A stretch of DNA of 5,051 nt from Bacillota bacterium (GCA_023458875.1 JAEWXO010000044.1:1-5051), one strand, 5' to 3'. Shown: positions 1 to 5,051, counted from the first letter of the stretch. A program made the numbers and translations. Notes: generated by a model not told the origin, from the sequence alone.

Positions 1-1
1 G

Positions 2-21
2 GGAACGCATTTATGCGTTCC
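2..21. repeat. 9-bp perfect inverted repeat at the window edge
   Basis: GGAACGCAT at 2-10 and ATGCGTTCC at 13-21 form a perfect 9-bp stem around a 2-base loop. No T-run follows on the + strand, and the flank needed to judge a minus-strand terminator lies outside the window. It could be the terminator of a neighbouring gene, or one copy of a dispersed palindromic repeat. One frame through it stays open to a TAA near base 45 (ending ERIYAFRYATWFVD), but that is too short to call a gene. Confidence 0.5.
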
Positions 22-253
22 GTTATGCTACGTGGTTTGTCGATTAAAAGCTATTTTATACTGTGAGAACCCTTGAATTTTCAAGATGTGAAATTATTTT
101 TGATGTGCGAAGTTTGAGTAATTAATATACTTATATTTAAAGTATACGCCAAATAAAAAATAATGTCAATTTTCAGATTGCTGAAGAATATTTGATTTTT
201 AATATATGTATTGTCCGGACAAATTAATATGATATTATGAGGGGGATAAGGTA
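22..253. other. AT-rich intergenic region, no gene seen
   Basis: Stops are frequent in all frames here. Minor symmetries are CTTGAA-TT-TTCAAG (72-85) and TTCAG-ATTG-CTGAA (172-185). Near the gene, a modest sigma-A-like pair, TTGCTG (178-183) and TAATAT (200-205) with a 16-bp gap, would start a transcript around base 212, leaving a leader of about 40 nt for the cyclase gene. The -35 box matches consensus poorly, so this promoter is tentative. Confidence 0.5.
211..222. promoter_or_regulatory. Candidate operator: perfect 12-bp palindrome upstream of the cyclase gene
   Basis: TTGTCCGGACAA is a perfect palindrome 31 bp before the ATG at 254. It would cover the start site of the tentative promoter at 178-205, and TTGTCC could also serve as a -35 box to TATTAT at 233-238 (16-bp gap). 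The second reading would put the start of transcription inside the ribosome site, so it is less likely. A dimeric repressor site is the simplest reading. The regulator is not identifiable from this window. Confidence 0.4.
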
Positions 254-823
254 ATGAGGGTAATTGATATTTCACAGGAGGTTTTAGATTCCAGGGTTTT
301 TCCGTATGACAGTAAACCGTCGATACAGCGTGTGTCAGAAATGAGTAAAGGTGCAGAGTACAATCTTACTGATATTTCGATGTGTCTGCACAACGGCACA
401 CATATTGATGCACCGTTTCATTTTATTGATGATGGAAATACAATTGATAAAATATCGCTTGAAAGCTGCATCGGTCCGTGCAGTATAGTGGAAATGCACG
501 GTGTTATAAAGGCTGATGATATAATGCCTGTTCTGGAATACTGTAAACCAAGACTGCTTATAAAAGGTGATGTTGAAATAAGCAGCGAAGCAGCCGAGTG
601 TATTGGAAATCAGCTTATTCTGATAGGGGTAGAGGGAGTGACGGTAGGAAGCATCACTTCCCCTGCACAGGTGCATAGAATTCTGCTTGGAAATAATATT
701 GTTATTATAGAGGGACTGGAGTTATCAGGTGTCAGTCAGGGTGAATATTTTCTTTCAGCTGCTCCGCTTAATGTAAAAGGCTGTGATGGTGCACCGTGCC
801 GTGCAGTTTTAATATGCGATTAG
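254..823 (+). CDS. Cyclase-family metal-dependent hydrolase (kynurenine-formamidase-like)
   Basis: This 189-residue cytoplasmic protein belongs to the cyclase / arylformamidase (KynB-like) family, whose members hydrolyse amide, ester or lactam bonds with a divalent metal. The family signature HxGTHxDxPxH is complete: H46, G48, T49, H50, D52, P54 and H56. A downstream H141 and E153, 12 residues apart, match the remaining metal ligands known in KynB. The C-terminal PLNVKGCDGAPCRAVLI stretch (171-187) fits the usual family ending. It is slightly shorter than typical KynB (about 205-210 residues) and has eight cysteines. The start is set by GAGGGGG (239-245), 8 nt before ATG. No kynureninase or tryptophan dioxygenase gene is adjacent, so the substrate is unknown; other family members act on isatin or unidentified compounds. 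The stop codon sits at the base of the following terminator stem. Confidence 0.88.
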   Translation: MRVIDISQEVLDSRVFPYDSKPSIQRVSEMSKGAEYNLTDISMCLHNGTHIDAPFHFIDDGNTIDKISLESCIGPCSIVEMHGVIKADDIMPVLEYCKPRLLIKGDVEISSEAAECIGNQLILIGVEGVTVGSITSPAQVHRILLGNNIVIIEGLELSGVSQGEYFLSAAPLNVKGCDGAPCRAVLICD

Positions 824-874
824 CAAATTTAAAAGGCATTTTCAGAATAACTGAAAATGCCTTTTAAGTTTGCT
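822..874. terminator. Long bidirectional intrinsic terminator between convergent genes
   Basis: Arms at 822-845 and 851-874 pair over 24 positions with a single T/G mismatch (828/868) around the loop AATAA. The core is AAAAGGCATTTTCAG / CTGAAAATGCCTTTT. Each strand gives a stem ending in a T-run, so the structure can stop both the cyclase transcript (+) and the HPr-like transcript (-). The stem includes the last two bases of the cyclase stop codon. Confidence 0.9.
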
Positions 875-882
875 GTTATGAA

Positions 883-1110
883 TTATATTTCCCATTTTCT
901 GAATTTATCAAGCTCTGAATCAGAACAGTCGATAAGCTTGAGGTTGAAGCTTCCCAGTTCCATGATTGAAGCAATTCCTAATGTACTCTTTGCATCTACG
1001 TTGGTTTCGCCCTGTATTGCTCTTGCGGAACCATTAAGCATTGTTGCAGATTCCATGAATTCTCTGAAATCCTTCAGAGTATTTAATTTTAAAGTGATAA
1101 TTTGTTCCAT
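883..1110 (-). CDS. HPr-like small protein lacking the phosphorylatable histidine
   Basis: A 75-residue protein resembling the PTS phosphocarrier HPr. The clearest match is NVDAKSTLGIASI (37-49), the counterpart of the HPr segment around regulatory Ser46 (NxKSIxGVMSL), followed by an ELGSFNLKLI strand and a C-terminal acidic helix. The active-site H-A-R-P motif is missing: the first helix reads NTLKDFREFMES (10-21), and the protein contains no histidine at all. It cannot therefore relay phosphate as HPr does. S42 aligns with Ser46, which resembles Crh, the Bacillus HPr paralogue that kept only the serine. A regulatory role is inference. It is shorter than HPr (85-90 residues). The start is supported by GAAAGGA (1121-1127), 10 nt upstream. 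No PTS genes are nearby. Confidence 0.75.
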   Translation of the reverse strand: MEQIITLKLNTLKDFREFMESATMLNGSARAIQGETNVDAKSTLGIASIMELGSFNLKLIDCSDSELDKFRKWEI

Positions 1111-1224
1111 AGATCATATTTCCTTTCGTGTAATATTATAAAAAGGTTATGTCAGTATATCTGACATTTAAAATGAGGGGCCGACCCTGATTTTAACAGC
1201 TTATGAAGCAATGCTTCACGCCTA
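1111..1224 (-). promoter_or_regulatory. Structured 5' leader of the HPr-like gene (three hairpins)
   Basis: Between the inferred transcript start (~1224) and the ATG lie three successive inverted repeats. Hairpin 1 is TGAAGCA-T-TGCTTCA (1204-1218), with outer CTTA/TAAG pairing across a bulge. Hairpin 2 has arms at 1168-1174 and 1190-1196 (7 bp), one mismatch, then AGGG/CCCT around a 5-base loop. Hairpin 3 is ATGTCAG/CTGACAT (1149-1155, 1161-1167) with a 5-base loop, followed on the minus strand by AACCTTTTT. Hairpin 3 is terminator-like but short and AU-rich. Together they could be an attenuator or riboregulator, but no known riboswitch class is recognised. Hairpin 3 could equally be a DNA operator, since TATAAT (1135-1140) lies just beside it. 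Confidence 0.45.
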
Positions 1225-1230
1225 AGATAT

Positions 1231-1259
1231 ATTATACAGTATTTTATAAATACGGTCAA
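1231..1259 (-). promoter_or_regulatory. Sigma-A-type promoter for the HPr-like gene
   Basis: On the minus strand TTGACC (1254-1259) and TATAAT (1231-1236) are separated by 17 bp, one base short of full consensus. Transcription would start near 1224, leaving a leader of about 114 nt. The promoter lies just downstream of the lipoprotein stop codon, so the HPr-like gene is probably a separate unit. Read-through from upstream is also possible, because no strong terminator is seen in between. Confidence 0.7.
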
Positions 1260-1269
1260 TAAGAATAAT

Positions 1270-1282
1270 ACATAATTTATGT
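1270..1282 (-). repeat. Small AT-only inverted repeat at the lipoprotein stop codon
   Basis: ACATAA and TTATGT pair across one base and overlap the TAA stop (1282-1284). The stem is only 6 bp, nearly all A-T, and lacks a clean T-run, so it would be at best a very weak terminator. It is recorded because nothing better is visible after this large gene. Confidence 0.25.
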
Positions 1283-3333
1283 TAACTATTTTTCGTGAAG
1301 TCGGCAGATATGGTAACTGCTTCGGATAGTGTAACGGTTACGGTTGGGTCAGAGGAATTTACTCCTTTGCCTTTCCACCCCTTAAAAGAATATCCGTCTG
1401 CACACAGGGCTGTCAGTGTTACCGGATAATCCGTAAAGTACAGACCGGTCCATTCTCCATTTGATAAACCGGGAGTAATAGTATTGATTTTGACAGTTCC
1501 TGCATTGGTGTTATTTACATTGACGGTAAGTTCAACAGCTTCTCCTTTGAGTGAAAACGCATTTTTAAGCATTTGAGGGGCATATGAATAGCGTTTTGAA
1601 AGAAAATCACGTATTTGCTTTACATTTTCGTCAAAATATTTAGTTGTATCAATCGTAATGTCTGATAACCATGACGGGCCGAACCGTAAAAATGTTTTTG
1701 CTGTATTTGAACGGTATTCATCGGCTAATGCGTCCAATACGGGAAGTGAGTTTTCAGGATTGAAATTAAGATTTGTCATATCCATAAAGGTCAGTGCAAA
1801 CTGTTTTTTAAAATCATCACTGGTTGTTAAAAATCGGAACAGTTCAGACTGCATGGCTGCTGATAGAGAGTTATCACCGCTGTTTGTACCGTTTTTATAA
1901 AGTCCCAGTGAAAATTCAGTATCGTAGAGCATGAATCGCCATTTTCCGTCGTTATAGTCATTGTCAGTTACAGAACGTGAGCGCCATAAACGCCAGTTGT
2001 TATCAAAGTTTATTATGCAGTCCTCATTTGCCGTATAAATGAGTGTGCAGTAAAAATCTATAAAATTCTGAACATCAACCATTTGGCAGAAATCTTCATA
2101 GTCACCTTTTTTGGAAAGGTCCTTGCTGTTTACAAACCTTGTATAATCATTATACAGTGAAATATCCTCTTCAGTTCCTTCTTCTAATTCCCCGCACTTT
2201 ATAATAACAACATCCTTGTTATCTACACCGTAATGGTACTGAATGTAATTATCGGTGTAATCCTCCTGAATGGAGTACAGACCCCAGTACTCGCCATTAA
2301 GAAATACTATTGCCGGGCGTGAACCCTGCGTTGATATATCTCTGTCAGATAAAAGTTTCTGAATGAGCGGGTCGCGTATTTTACTGTAATCACAGTCATT
2401 TCCGCCGTTTCTGAGAAGGAAAGTCCTGTATTTATCAATCTCAGCTTCCGGAACACCCTTCTTTTTAAGATCCGGGATAAGAGAATATTCAATGCGTTTT
2501 GCTCCGTATTCATTACGCGCATAGAGTCTCAGGCTTTTCTGGCTGTACGATCGTGTGGCTTTTCCCATTATACGTATTCCGAGATCCTGTTCAAATACAT
2601 TTTTTCCGTCGGGCTCTATCAGTTCCATATGTACAGGACGTTCCCATTCACGTCCGCGCTGAGTGTAGTTTCCTTCCATTTCCCATGTATCGTAGCTGTT
2701 GACATTTACAGACTGTTCCCATGAATCATATTCGGCACCGAGTACATATATTCCGTTGTTATAGTCGAAAAAATTGTTGCTGTCTGTGGAGAGGGAAATG
2801 ATTGCGGCGTTATTGTAATCATTCTGCTGACTGAGCCCTACAAAATAAGTGTTTGTCGAAATGCTGCTTGATGTATTCTTGTCATCAACTGTAACGGCTC
2901 GTATTACAGTTCCCTTCTGTACCGGGGATGAAGGGATAAATTCTGAATTTTTATCAGGTGTGATTCCGTTTATTGCAGAAAGAACATTTGGTTCGGACGA
3001 TCTGTCTGATATCTGAATCGGGCCTGAATAGAGGTTTGATTCTGATGTAGGGATACTTCCGTCTGTTGTATAGTATATTTTTGTATTATCTGACTCTGTG
3101 CTCAATGTAAGGCTAAATGAGCTTTCATAAAATCCGCTTTCACAACTGAATTCAGGCGGCTGTAGTTCATTATTCAGTGGCACCGTGGTTGTTGTTACAT
3201 AAGCTGTTTCTTCCGGTTTGTTTTCATTGGTATTGCTGTCGGAACCTGTTTTGTTGTTGCACGCAGTGAATGAAGCAGATATGAGTGTTATAGCGGATAC
3301 GGATACTATGATGTTTCTTATAAATTTTTTCAT
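1282..3333 (-). CDS. CotH-kinase-domain lipoprotein with chitobiase-like and C-terminal repeat modules
   Basis: A 683-residue secreted lipoprotein. ATG at 3333 is chosen over the in-frame ATG at 3339 because AGGAG (3341-3345) is 7 nt from the former and only 1 nt from the latter. MKKFIRN, a hydrophobic segment and FTAC form a signal peptide with lipobox Cys25, implying membrane anchoring outside the cell. A polar Ser/Thr/Asn linker follows to about residue 57. Residues ~59-163 resemble the Fn3-like/chitobiase C-terminal module (KIYYTTDGSIPT). The CotH domain spans ~173-590: GIRIMG..R...K (252-266), FLNGEYWGLYSIQED (344-358), FDNNWRLWR with D444, and GKWRFMLYDTEF with D471. The two Asp are candidates for the metal/catalytic pair of CotH kinases. 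Residues ~601-679 resemble the InlB/Flg_new-type repeat ending in SFKGWKGKG. CotH domains in spore formers phosphorylate coat proteins, and in cellulosomal clostridia they occur on secreted proteins. The substrate here is unknown. Confidence 0.85.
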   Translation of the reverse strand: MKKFIRNIIVSVSAITLISASFTACNNKTGSDSNTNENKPEETAYVTTTTVPLNNELQPPEFSCESGFYESSFSLTLSTESDNTKIYYTTDGSIPTSESNLYSGPIQISDRSSEPNVLSAINGITPDKNSEFIPSSPVQKGTVIRAVTVDDKNTSSSISTNTYFVGLSQQNDYNNAAIISLSTDSNNFFDYNNGIYVLGAEYDSWEQSVNVNSYDTWEMEGNYTQRGREWERPVHMELIEPDGKNVFEQDLGIRIMGKATRSYSQKSLRLYARNEYGAKRIEYSLIPDLKKKGVPEAEIDKYRTFLLRNGGNDCDYSKIRDPLIQKLLSDRDISTQGSRPAIVFLNGEYWGLYSIQEDYTDNYIQYHYGVDNKDVVIIKCGELEEGTEEDISLYNDYTRFVNSKDLSKKGDYEDFCQMVDVQNFIDFYCTLIYTANEDCIINFDNNWRLWRSRSVTDNDYNDGKWRFMLYDTEFSLGLYKNGTNSGDNSLSAAMQSELFRFLTTSDDFKKQFALTFMDMTNLNFNPENSLPVLDALADEYRSNTAKTFLRFGPSWLSDITIDTTKYFDENVKQIRDFLSKRYSYAPQMLKNAFSLKGEAVELTVNVNNTNAGTVKINTITPGLSNGEWTGLYFTDYPVTLTALCADGYSFKGWKGKGVNSSDPTVTVTLSEAVTISADFTKNS

Positions 3334-3340
3334 AAGCATT

Positions 3341-3345
3341 CTCCT
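3341..3345 (-). promoter_or_regulatory. Ribosome site that decides the lipoprotein start
   Basis: AGGAG on the minus strand abuts the first ATG (3339), leaving 1 nt, but is ideally placed 7 nt from the second (3333). Translation should start at ATG-AAA-AAA, giving a conventional MKK signal peptide and removing two residues from the longest open frame. Confidence 0.8.
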
Positions 3346-3419
3346 AAATTATCTGTTTAAATGTTCTTCATTTGTGAAATATCAGTTAGGACAGTTGTTA
3401 AGATGTTTTTATTAGAATA

Positions 3420-3448
3420 ATTATACCATCTGATTCAGTAAGTGTCAA
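3420..3448 (-). promoter_or_regulatory. Consensus extended -10 sigma-A promoter of the CotH lipoprotein gene
   Basis: On the minus strand TTGACA (3443-3448) and TATAAT (3420-3425) are exact matches with a 17-bp spacer, and TGG before the -10 adds the extended TGn motif. The start of transcription would be near 3413, giving a leader of about 80 nt that contains the direct repeat AACTG-TCCT-AACTG but no convincing riboswitch. This should be a strong, housekeeping-type promoter. It points away from the IS66 element and remains intact. Confidence 0.85.
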
Positions 3449-3456
3449 TTTAATAA

Positions 3457-3609
3457 TCCGACACTTCGGACTTTTACAATGATGTCTCCGAAGATGTCAT
3501 TCCGGTTATGCTCTCTATCGCATACAGCGGCAGGTTAAAAAGCCAGTCGTCTCTTTATTATTTCAAAAACTACAACGATATTTTGAGTTTGGTTACGTTT
3601 TTTACGTAA
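3457..3609 (+). pseudogene. Start-less gene remnant abutting the IS66 left end
   Basis: From TCC at 3457 a frame of 50 codons stays open and ends at TAA 3607-3609, which lies inside the proposed IS66 end. Its translation, including DVIPVMLSIAYSGRLKS and LYYFKNYNDILSL, looks like real protein in residue mix and codon use. The two triplets before 3457 are both TAA, and no start codon with a ribosome site is present, so the 5' part is missing. The minus strand here is full of stops. I do not recognise the family. The simplest reading is the tail or middle of a gene lost by rearrangement and cut by the insertion. Alternatively TAA is the natural end of a decayed gene. The 5' limit is approximate. 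Confidence 0.45.
3593..3609. repeat. Perfect palindrome across the IS66 junction
   Basis: TTACGT (3593-3598), five T, then ACGTAA (3604-3609) form a 6-bp-arm inverted repeat whose right arm contains the GTAA that should begin the element. The 8 bases just outside the end, TTTTTTAC (3598-3605), are the expected target duplication. The second copy would lie beyond the window. Confidence 0.4.
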
Positions 3610-3649
3610 GCGATACATACCCCCCCGACTTCTACAAAGCCCGTAATTA

Positions 3650-3658
3650 TGCTATACT
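3650..3658 (+). promoter_or_regulatory. Extended -10 promoter for tnpAB
   Basis: TGC-TATACT is a good extended -10 element 44 bp before the tnpA ATG. The -35 region is weak (TTCTAC at 3630-3635 with 17-bp spacing), consistent with low transposase expression. Transcription would start near 3665. Confidence 0.5.
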
Positions 3659-3701
3659 GATGGTACGAAAATGATCCGAGTATAGAAAAGGGGCAGATCA
3701 G

Positions 3702-4031
3702 ATGGAAAACAAAATACCAGACGAATGGCTAGAGATGATTTCTAATCAGGAATCCAGCGGAAAAAGTGCAGCATCATGGTGCAGAGAGAATGGGATAGCC
3801 TCTTCAACATTTTACTATCGTCGTAAAAAAGTTAAGGAAAATAGTAAATCAGTAACAGAAACAGATTCAGTAAAAAATGAAGTAGTCAGAATCGACTTCA
3901 GAGCTACAGAAGAACCAATGATCTCAGCAACAGATTCTGAAAAAATCCGTATGATAAAAGGCAATGTAATGTTTGAGTTTCCGTTATCCGTGACATCAGA
4001 AATATTGTCTGCCGTCATGAGAGGAGGCTGA
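3702..4031 (+). CDS. tnpA: IS66 accessory protein TnpA
   Basis: This 109-residue protein matches the first IS66 frame. The N-terminal part carries the helix-turn-helix-like segment GKSAASWCRENGIASSTFYY (20-39), followed by a basic RRKKVK tail (40-45), typical of a DNA-binding accessory protein. The central part (46-80) is acidic and variable, and the C-terminal IKGNVMFEFPLSVTSEILSAVM corresponds to the conserved end of the family. AAAAGGGG (3686-3693) lies 8 nt before ATG. The last codons contain the ribosome site of tnpB, so the two are translationally linked. TnpA is known to be needed, together with TnpB, for transposition of some IS66-type elements, but its exact role is not settled. Confidence 0.88.
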   Translation: MENKIPDEWLEMISNQESSGKSAASWCRENGIASSTFYYRRKKVKENSKSVTETDSVKNEVVRIDFRATEEPMISATDSEKIRMIKGNVMFEFPLSVTSEILSAVMRGG

Positions 4032-4033
4032 CT

Positions 4034-4396
4034 ATGCTGAGAGAAGCGAAAGCAGAGAATCTGTACCTGATATGTGGTTATACAGATATGCGCAAGGGTT
4101 CAAATGGATTAATTCAGATAATTCAGGGGCAGTATAATCTTGACCCGTACTCAGATAGTCTGTTTCTTTTCTGTGGAAGAAATGCACGTAAACTGAAAGC
4201 ATTGTACTGGGAAGGTGATGGATTTCTGCTTATGAGTAAGTCACTTAGCAGTAAAGAAGGAAAATATCGCTGGCCGAGAAATGCGGATGAAGCAAGAAAT
4301 CTGACGAAAGAGCAATTCACATGGCTGATGCAGGGGTTATCAGTTGATCAGCCGAAAGCGATTAAAAAAAATAATGAAAAATACGATTTGTACTGA
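4034..4396 (+). CDS. tnpB: IS66 accessory protein TnpB (Orf2)
   Basis: A 120-residue member of the IS66 Orf2 family (not the RNA-guided nuclease TnpB of IS200/IS605, which shares the name). Hallmarks are TDMRKGSNGL (17-26), DPYSDSLFLFCGRN (37-50), KLKALYWEGDGF (53-64), GKYRWPR (76-82) and WLMQGL (97-102). Full family length with no breaks. It starts 2 nt after the tnpA stop, with GAGGAGG (4021-4027) inside the tnpA end, so coupled translation is likely. The biochemical function is unknown for the family; it is required for efficient transposition in studied elements. Confidence 0.92.
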   Translation: MLREAKAENLYLICGYTDMRKGSNGLIQIIQGQYNLDPYSDSLFLFCGRNARKLKALYWEGDGFLLMSKSLSSKEGKYRWPRNADEARNLTKEQFTWLMQGLSVDQPKAIKKNNEKYDLY

Positions 4397-4525
4397 GTTT
4401 TCAACAGCAAAATGTTGAGAGAAATTCTACATGCTTAAAGCACGAAAAATCGGTGTTTTCAATTGAAATCAAGGCAAAAATGATGTATAATTTTAAAAGT
4501 AAAAAACTTTTGGAGGAGCATCAAT
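4397..4525. other. tnpB-tnpC spacer with hairpin and palindrome
   Basis: No gene is seen. TCAACA-gcaaaa-TGTTGA (4401-4418) forms a 6-bp stem just after the tnpB stop but lacks a T-run, so it is not a clear terminator. TTTCAATTGAAA (4457-4468) is a perfect palindrome whose right half is the -35 box of the tnpC promoter. AAAAGT/ACTTTT (4495-4500, 4506-4511) can pair next to the tnpC ribosome site. Confidence 0.5.
4463..4491 (+). promoter_or_regulatory. Independent sigma-A promoter for tnpC
   Basis: TTGAAA (4463-4468) and TATAAT (4486-4491) are separated by exactly 17 bp, with one mismatch to consensus in total. Transcription would start near 4498, about 28 nt before the tnpC ATG. The -35 box is half of the palindrome TTTCAATTGAAA, so a dimeric protein binding there would block it. 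Confidence 0.7.
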
Positions 4526-5051
4526 ATGCCAGAAATCAATAAAGAAAAATTAAGCCCTGAAGTTGCTGCGTATATTGCAGCTCTGGAAAACAAGGTAGAA
4601 AAACTTCAGTCAACTGTAGAAAATCTGAATGAGATGCTCGTAAAAAGAAATAAAATGCTTTTTGGTCGTTCAAGTGAAAAAACTGAGTATATCGATAGTT
4701 CGGAACAGCTTTGTTTCTTCAATGAAGCTGAGCTTGAATACAACAAAGGTGCAAAGGAACCAACGCCAGCAACTATAAAGGTAAAAGAACATAGCAGAAA
4801 ACCAAAACGCAGTAAGGAAGAAATATTTAAAGATCTTGAGCACAAAGAAGTCGAAGAAGATCTTAAAGAATCAGAAAAAACATGTGATGAGTGCGGAACT
4901 CAGCTTGAGTACATAGGAAGAGAGCTCATACGACAGGAACTTCATATGGAACCGGCACAGGCATATCTCGTAGATGTATATGTAAAGAAGTATAAATGTC
5001 CTGATTGCGAAGAAAAAACAGATGAAACTAATATAAAAGCAGCTAAGCCAG
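4526..5051 (+). CDS. tnpC: IS66 transposase TnpC, N-terminal part (cut by window end)
   Basis: The frame opens at ATG 4526, 7 nt after GGAGGAG (4512-4518), and is still open at the window edge (175 codons). Residues ~15-44 are a heptad-like, coiled-coil-forming helix (AAYIAALENKVEKLQSTVEN), followed by the family hallmark LFGRSSEK (45-52). A charged linker (about 75-115) leads to the zinc-binding module: CDEC (120-123) and CPDC (158-161), separated by the conserved stretch GRELIRQELHMEPA. The DDE catalytic domain that cuts and joins DNA would follow outside the window, so activity cannot be assessed. Confidence 0.93.
   Translation, partial: MPEINKEKLSPEVAAYIAALENKVEKLQSTVENLNEMLVKRNKMLFGRSSEKTEYIDSSEQLCFFNEAELEYNKGAKEPTPATIKVKEHSRKPKRSKEEIFKDLEHKEVEEDLKESEKTCDECGTQLEYIGRELIRQELHMEPAQAYLVDVYVKKYKCPDCEEKTDETNIKAAKP

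Larger units (their letters stand above)
3606..5051 (+). mobile_element. IS66-family insertion sequence, left part (truncated by window edge)
   Basis: The order tnpA-tnpB-tnpC, all on one strand, is diagnostic for IS66-family elements, which are about 2.5 kb and end in inverted repeats beginning GTAA with 8-bp target duplications. Here GTAAGCG at 3606-3612 is the likely left terminus, about 96 bp before tnpA, followed by a run of seven C (3620-3626). The right end and the catalytic part of tnpC are outside the window, so completeness cannot be judged. All three frames seen are intact, suggesting a recent or still active copy. Confidence 0.85.

Noticed and set aside
81..275. 64-residue minus-strand open frame
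   Set aside because: It begins inside the cyclase start region and crosses AT-rich DNA, giving an I/N/T-rich product with no homology cue.
335..676. 113-residue minus-strand open frame inside the cyclase gene
   Set aside because: Fully antisense to a gene with a clear family signature; the composition (many H, Y, C, I) is typical of a shadow frame.
857..1141. 94-residue + strand open frame
   Set aside because: It lies antisense over the HPr-like gene and starts inside the terminator stem; no ribosome site and no recognisable protein features.
1658..2702. Two + strand frames (1658-1900, 2499-2702) and one alternative minus frame (2307-2522) inside the lipoprotein gene
   Set aside because: Overlap conserved CotH coding sequence and lack ribosome sites.
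3457..3475. TCCGA-CACT-TCGGA followed by CTTTT as a + strand terminator
   Set aside because: Only a 5-bp stem with a short T-run, and it falls inside the coding-like remnant; too weak to call.
3584..3596. TTAC at 3593-3596 as the right end of a second, adjacent IS66 copy
   Set aside because: Only four bases match the expected terminal repeat; the preceding bases do not match the complement of the left end.
4413..4436. Tiny ORF MLREILHA in the tnpB-tnpC spacer, resembling the tnpB N-terminus MLREAK
   Set aside because: Eight codons, no ribosome site, and it starts within a hairpin arm; the resemblance is likely chance.
1..5051. CRISPR array, tRNA, toxin-antitoxin or defence island
   Set aside because: No regularly spaced direct repeats, no cloverleaf-forming sequence and no matching protein families were seen on either strand.

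Overview
The window looks like chromosome from a low-GC, Gram-positive gut or rumen Bacillota, most likely a Ruminococcus-type member of the Oscillospiraceae. This rests on the base composition, consensus sigma-A promoters, strong GGAGG-type ribosome sites, a secreted CotH-domain lipoprotein with chitobiase-like and InlB/Flg_new-like modules, and a three-gene IS66 element. The organism assignment is inference.

Layout. Bases 1-253 hold a short hairpin at the left edge and an AT-rich non-coding stretch that ends in a perfect 12-bp palindrome, just before a cyclase-family (kynurenine-formamidase-like) metal hydrolase at 254-823 (+). A very long inverted repeat at 822-874 is a bidirectional terminator shared with the convergent gene at 883-1110 (-). 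That gene encodes a small HPr-fold protein that contains no histidine, so it lacks the PTS phosphorylation site, but keeps the regulatory-serine motif. Its own promoter lies at 1231-1259, and the ~114-nt leader between promoter and gene can fold into three successive hairpins.

Bases 1282-3333 (-) encode a large CotH-kinase-domain lipoprotein. It has a textbook promoter (TTGACA-17-TATAAT with extended -10). Its ribosome site places the start at the second in-frame ATG.

Bases 3457-3605 (+) keep a start-less 50-codon open frame that looks coding and runs into the left end of an IS66-family element. The element begins near 3606 and continues past the window edge: tnpA (3702-4031), tnpB (4034-4396) and the 5' part of tnpC (from 4526). 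tnpC has its own consensus promoter in the tnpB-tnpC gap.

The genes do not form one pathway. Each appears to be its own transcription unit, and only tnpA-tnpB are tightly coupled. I see no CRISPR array, tRNA, rRNA or recognisable defence system. The most interesting items are the histidine-less HPr-like gene with its structured leader, the gene remnant at the IS66 junction, and the separate tnpC promoter.
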